A stretch of DNA of 8,654 nucleotides from Candidatus Atribacteria bacterium (GTDB lineage: Bacteria > Atribacterota > Atribacteria > Atribacterales > Caldatribacteriaceae), in assembly GCA_029982105.1 (NCBI GenBank), contig JARRCQ010000058.1, forward strand, positions 1 through 8,654, given 5' to 3'. A program made the translations under genes and the position numbers. Within the stretch, counting starts at the first letter, position 1. Every line of letters begins with the position of its first letter. Below are positions 6,007 to 8,654 of the stretch, piece after piece. A model generated the notes under the pieces. The model was not told the origin of the DNA. It worked only from the letters and a program-made list of their open reading frames with translations, and searched no databases.

Positions 6007-6738
6007 ATTTTCCATAGCTTTGTCAAGTTCATCTAAAATTTCACCAGCTTTCCCTTGCAAAACAAAACGAGCCCGGTGGTCAAAGGGGGTTGATTCCAGA
6101 TTAACTATAATAAGGTAAGGACTGTACGAAGGAAGGAAGTTGGCTGGAGAAACTTGCAAGCTGGAGCCAATAACCAAAAGAGGAAAGCGATGAGCCAGCT
6201 CCACGGCTTCTTCAAAACAAGGAGGTAGCATATCCCCAAATAGCACAACATCAGGGCGGATAATCCCACCACAGCGGCAATGGGGTGGAATATCCCCTTC
6301 ATCCACCCTTTCTTTTATAGCCTTTATAGGAAAAGAGACTTGGCATTTCAGACAATGGCCAGAGCGAAGATGGCCATGGATCTCCAGCACTTTTTGAGAA
6401 CCAGCTTTATAATGTAAGCTATCTATATTTTGAGTAACTACTGCCTTTACTAAGCTCTTCTTTTCCCACTCGGCCAAGATGTAGTGAGCTCTATTAGGTT
6501 GAGCGTTTTCAAATTTCATAAGAACCGGAAGGCCTTCCCGATAGAAAATCTGAGGCCGATTAAAAAGAACATCAGTAGATAAAATCTCCATGGGGTCATA
6601 TTTTTCCCACAAACCGCTACCCGGACTTCTAAAATCGGGAATACCACTTTCTGTAGATATCCCTGCTCCGGTGAGCACTAACCAGGGTTTATGCTTCCCC
6701 ATAAAAGAAGCTGCTTCTTTAATTAGATTATCTTTCAT
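5995..6738 (-). CDS. cobB: Sir2-family NAD-dependent protein deacylase
   Basis: A 247-residue cytosolic sirtuin that removes acyl groups from lysines, using NAD and releasing nicotinamide and O-acyl-ADP-ribose. Motifs: GAGISTESGIPDFR (24-37) for NAD, TQNID (102-106), catalytic His121 in EIHGH, GSSLQVSP (191-198) and NLE (213-215). The zinc site is C129-x2-C132 plus C154-x-C156. The second pair is one residue shorter than the common CxxC. Overall it closely resembles the short bacterial sirtuin of Thermotoga. The ATG is nine bases after the PAP2 stop codon, with a GAGGAG site beginning within that stop. It is the last gene of the operon. It overlaps the convergent AI-2E gene by 12 bases, and no terminator is visible. 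Confidence 0.95.
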   Translation of the reverse strand: MKDNLIKEAASFMGKHKPWLVLTGAGISTESGIPDFRSPGSGLWEKYDPMEILSTDVLFNRPQIFYREGLPVLMKFENAQPNRAHYILAEWEKKSLVKAVVTQNIDSLHYKAGSQKVLEIHGHLRSGHCLKCQVSFPIKAIKERVDEGDIPPHCRCGGIIRPDVVLFGDMLPPCFEEAVELAHRFPLLVIGSSLQVSPANFLPSYSPYLIIVNLESTPFDHRARFVLQGKAGEILDELDKAMENSGS

Positions 6739-6747
6739 TTTTTCTCC

Positions 6748-7323
6748 TCAAACCATAGTTGATACAATAATAAAAGTAATAACCATAGACATCATGCTCC
6801 CGGCTACAACTTGATATAAATCATGCTTATCTAAATAAATCCTCGCCCATCCTAAAGGTACAAGCAAAAGATAAAGAAATGCCCAGTAAGGATGGACAAG
6901 CATGGTTAAAGCAGTAACTGGACCTGCAACACCAGCCAAATGGAGGCTAACTTTCCAAAAAAGAGAGACAAGCGTTCCCACTAAAGTTACCCCTAAATAG
7001 CAACAAGTGATAACTATAAGAGGTAGGGGAGCCGAAATAAGGAGGAAAATGAGTAAAGCTAAAAAATAACAACCACAAATCATTAAGTAGGGGAAAAATC
7101 TCTCCTGTCGTCGGGACAAATCAGGGTCAGATATTTTGCCTCTTTTGGTTAAAAAAAGAACCACCAGTACCGGAAAAACGCCAACAAAAAGTAACCCAAT
7201 CAAAAAGAAAAGCCACGCTCTCCATCCTTTTGCAAAACTAAAACTTACCACTAAGTATAACAATACAGCTACAACACTGGGTTGTAATATTAGAGAGAAA
7301 GTTTGAGCTAATTTTTTCTCCAT
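6748..7323 (-). CDS. PAP2-like membrane phosphatase
   Basis: A 191-residue protein with about six membrane helices (near 10-30, 35-60, 80-98, 100-122, 130-155 and 172-190). It resembles the type 2 phosphatidic acid phosphatase superfamily, which removes phosphate from lipid phosphates or polyprenyl pyrophosphates. In place of the classical three motifs it has RRQERFFP (71-78), KVSLHLAG (124-131, H128 for the PSGH histidine) and ARIYLDKHDLYQ (160-171). There R161 and H167 fit the third motif, but Gln171 replaces the usual Asp. This variant pattern occurs in a divergent PAP2 branch, so activity is likely but not certain. It is in an operon with pth (9-base gap). The GAGGTGG site starts inside the pth stop codon. 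Confidence 0.78.
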   Translation of the reverse strand: MEKKLAQTFSLILQPSVVAVLLYLVVSFSFAKGWRAWLFFLIGLLFVGVFPVLVVLFLTKRGKISDPDLSRRQERFFPYLMICGCYFLALLIFLLISAPLPLIVITCCYLGVTLVGTLVSLFWKVSLHLAGVAGPVTALTMLVHPYWAFLYLLLVPLGWARIYLDKHDLYQVVAGSMMSMVITFIIVSTMV

Positions 7324-7332
7324 TTTTCCACC

Positions 7333-7905
7333 TCAGCTTTCTCGGGCGTTGTATTTATTCATAGCCCTTTCCCAACCTTCTTCTAAAACAAGAAGCAGAG
7401 CAGAAACAGCTTTTTTCTCTCCTTCATCCAATAGGATCTTATCTTCCCCTTCCGGAATTCCCAAAACGTAATCTACGGCTTTTTCTCGGATAGCTGGCTT
7501 ACCTATTCCCACTCGAATACGTAAAAAATCATCCCTTCCTAACGTTTCTATTAAAGAATTTAATCCTCGATGGCCAGCAGTTCCTCCTCCCTTTTTCACT
7601 CGCACCACTCCAGGAGGGAAATCCATTTCATCGTGAACAACGACCACTTCCCCTTCAGAAAAAAGCGAAAAATGAGGGAAACAGAGAAGCCCCTCCCCGC
7701 TTTGATTCATATAGGTAAGGGGCTTCAATAAATAAACTTTGTTTTCTTTAACTTCTCCTTCTGCCCAACTCAGACGGTGATCAATGTTTCGCCATTTCCA
7801 ATTGCATTGACGAGAAAAACGATCTACCACTCGAAAACCCACATTATGCCGGGTAAGCGAGTATTTCTCCCCTGGGTTACCCAAACCCACTATTAAATAT
7901 ATCAA
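7333..7905 (-). CDS. pth: Peptidyl-tRNA hydrolase
   Basis: A 190-residue enzyme that cleaves the ester bond of peptidyl-tRNAs dropped from stalled ribosomes, freeing the tRNA. It is essential in most bacteria. Family residues are all present: N10 in GLGNPG, catalytic H20 in TRHNVGF, N67 in TYMNQSG, D92 in VHDEMD, and GGGTAGHRGLNS (106-117) with N116. The length matches the family. The start is TTG at 7905, immediately after the TAG of rplY with no bases between. GAGG lies about 11 bases upstream within the rplY end. No ATG fits, because IVGLGNPG must follow at residue 5. The weak start and abutting stop suggest translation by termination-reinitiation. Confidence 0.97.
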   Translation of the reverse strand: MIYLIVGLGNPGEKYSLTRHNVGFRVVDRFSRQCNWKWRNIDHRLSWAEGEVKENKVYLLKPLTYMNQSGEGLLCFPHFSLFSEGEVVVVHDEMDFPPGVVRVKKGGGTAGHRGLNSLIETLGRDDFLRIRVGIGKPAIREKAVDYVLGIPEGEDKILLDEGEKKAVSALLLVLEEGWERAMNKYNARES

Positions 7906-8568
7906 CTAACTTTCTTCCTCAGTCTTTCCTTTCTTTATTACTTGAGGCTCTTCAGTCTCTTCTTTAGCTTCTTCTAATTCCTCTTCTGACACCTCTACTC
8001 GAGGAGGAATAACCACAACTATAACTTCGTCTGGGTCTTTCATTACCGTAACATCGGGAGGAATTCTCAAATCTCCAACCCGGATGGCATCTCCAATTTC
8101 CAGTTCACTAACATCTACCTCAATATCTTCAGGTATAGCGCCACTGGGACACTCCACTTCCAACTCTGAAGTAACCAACTCCAGAATTCCTCCAGCTTTC
8201 ACTCCCCGTGACTCTCCTTTTATTCTCACAGGCAGCGAAAGAGTTATTTTTTGACCAGTCTGTACCTCATAAAAATCCACATGCCAAACTTCTTCTTTCA
8301 CCGGGTTCTTTTGAAGGTCACGAATAATTCCCTTCCTCATTTCTCCATCTAAGGATAAATCTAAAATATGGTGAGTAATACCTGGCATTTGCAAAATGCG
8401 TTTTAACTCTTTTTCTCTCACCTTCACCGCTTCTGCATTTCCATCCTTGCTATCACGAGAATATAAAACCGCTGGTATCCAACCTTCTCTTCTTAGCTTA
8501 CGGTTTTTTTCTTTCCCTTTCTCTTCTCTTTTTTCTAAGTTAATAACCAAACTATTTTCTTTTCCCAT
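7906..8568 (-). CDS. rplY: Large-subunit ribosomal protein bL25, long Ctc/TL5 form
   Basis: A 220-residue 5S rRNA-binding protein of the large ribosomal subunit. Residues 1-95 or so form the L25 core, with RREGWIPAVLYS (26-37) and HVDFYEV (96-102) at the junction. Residues about 105-190 are the Ctc/TL5 C-terminal beta domain, including GVKAGGILE and VDVSELEIGD. An acidic tail rich in E and K ends the protein. In Bacillus this long form is the general stress protein Ctc. The ATG at 8568 has GAGGTAAGG close upstream. It follows prs by 20 bases and abuts pth, the usual Firmicutes order. Confidence 0.97.
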   Translation of the reverse strand: MGKENSLVINLEKREEKGKEKNRKLRREGWIPAVLYSRDSKDGNAEAVKVREKELKRILQMPGITHHILDLSLDGEMRKGIIRDLQKNPVKEEVWHVDFYEVQTGQKITLSLPVRIKGESRGVKAGGILELVTSELEVECPSGAIPEDIEVDVSELEIGDAIRVGDLRIPPDVTVMKDPDEVIVVVIPPRVEVSEEELEEAKEETEEPQVIKKGKTEEES

Positions 8569-8588
8569 ATTACCTTACCTCACTTTTT

Positions 8589-8654
8589 TCATATAAAAAG
8601 TTCGCTAACTGATAATTCACCATGGATTCGTTTAATTGCTTCGGCAAAAATAGG
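8589..8654 (-). CDS. prs: C-terminal end of ribose-phosphate pyrophosphokinase (partial)
   Basis: Only the last 21 codons and TGA are in the window: PIFAEAIKRIHGELSVSELF-I. The pattern AEAI-R-H followed by SVS-LF is the well-known tail of PRPP synthetase, which makes phosphoribosyl pyrophosphate from ribose 5-phosphate and ATP for nucleotide, His and Trp synthesis. The identification is strengthened by position, since prs normally precedes ctc and pth. The promoter of the operon must lie in or beyond this gene. Confidence 0.88.
   Translation of the reverse strand, partial: PIFAEAIKRIHGELSVSELFI

Noticed and set aside
6105..6302. Hydrophobic 65-residue minus-strand frame inside the sirtuin gene
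   Set aside because: It is in another frame of a well-supported gene and covers its zinc-binding and NAD-binding region; the hydrophobicity is a by-product of codon composition.
8396..8596. Phe/Ser-rich plus-strand frame at the right end
   Set aside because: It is the antisense of the lysine- and glutamate-rich start of rplY, which gives Phe and Ser codons.

Overview
The window looks like a piece of chromosome from an AT-rich bacterium with strong AGGAGG-type ribosome binding sites. Reading leftward, the right end has the order prs, rplY/ctc, pth, which is a classic Firmicutes-type arrangement. The isolated sirtuin resembles the Thermotoga-like bacterial type. I would say Firmicutes or a related deep-branching anaerobic lineage, but the sequence alone does not settle the phylum.

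Layout from left to right. (1) 1-835, minus strand: a LacI/GalR-family regulator cut by the window edge. It has a near-consensus promoter and a possible operator at its transcription start. (2) 836-1115: a spacer with a strong intrinsic terminator facing the plus strand, with no visible gene to terminate, and a hairpin behind the next gene. (3) 1116-1754, minus: a secreted or periplasm-facing TPR protein. (4) 1860-3241: a decayed insertion sequence of the IS4 superfamily, probably IS1634-like. Its terminal repeats are still recognisable. Its transposase is broken by one nonsense codon and two internal deletions that leave three pieces in three frames. (5) 3242-3497: a spacer with only a weak promoter candidate. 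(6) 3498-4845, minus: a family 2 glycosyltransferase overlapping a metal-dependent cyclase/hydrolase by 11 bases. (7) 4945-6006, plus: an AI-2E/PerM-family membrane protein with a clear promoter. (8) 5995-8654, minus: a tight operon reading prs (end only), rplY/ctc, pth, a PAP2-like membrane phosphatase, and a Sir2 deacylase.

The prs-to-sirtuin block looks like one transcription unit. Gaps are 20, 0, 9 and 9 bases, and two ribosome binding sites are built over the stop codon of the gene before. It joins nucleotide supply (PRPP), ribosome assembly (L25) and peptidyl-tRNA recycling to lipid-phosphate and NAD-dependent protein modification functions. Its last gene overlaps the convergent AI-2E gene by 12 bases, leaving no room for a terminator between them.

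I found no defence system, CRISPR array, tRNA or rRNA. The most interesting structure is in the dead IS. The inner motif of its terminal repeat recurs as a perfect palindrome sitting over the transposase -10 box and abutting its ribosome binding site. That is a layout that could give both autoregulation and protection from read-through transcription.
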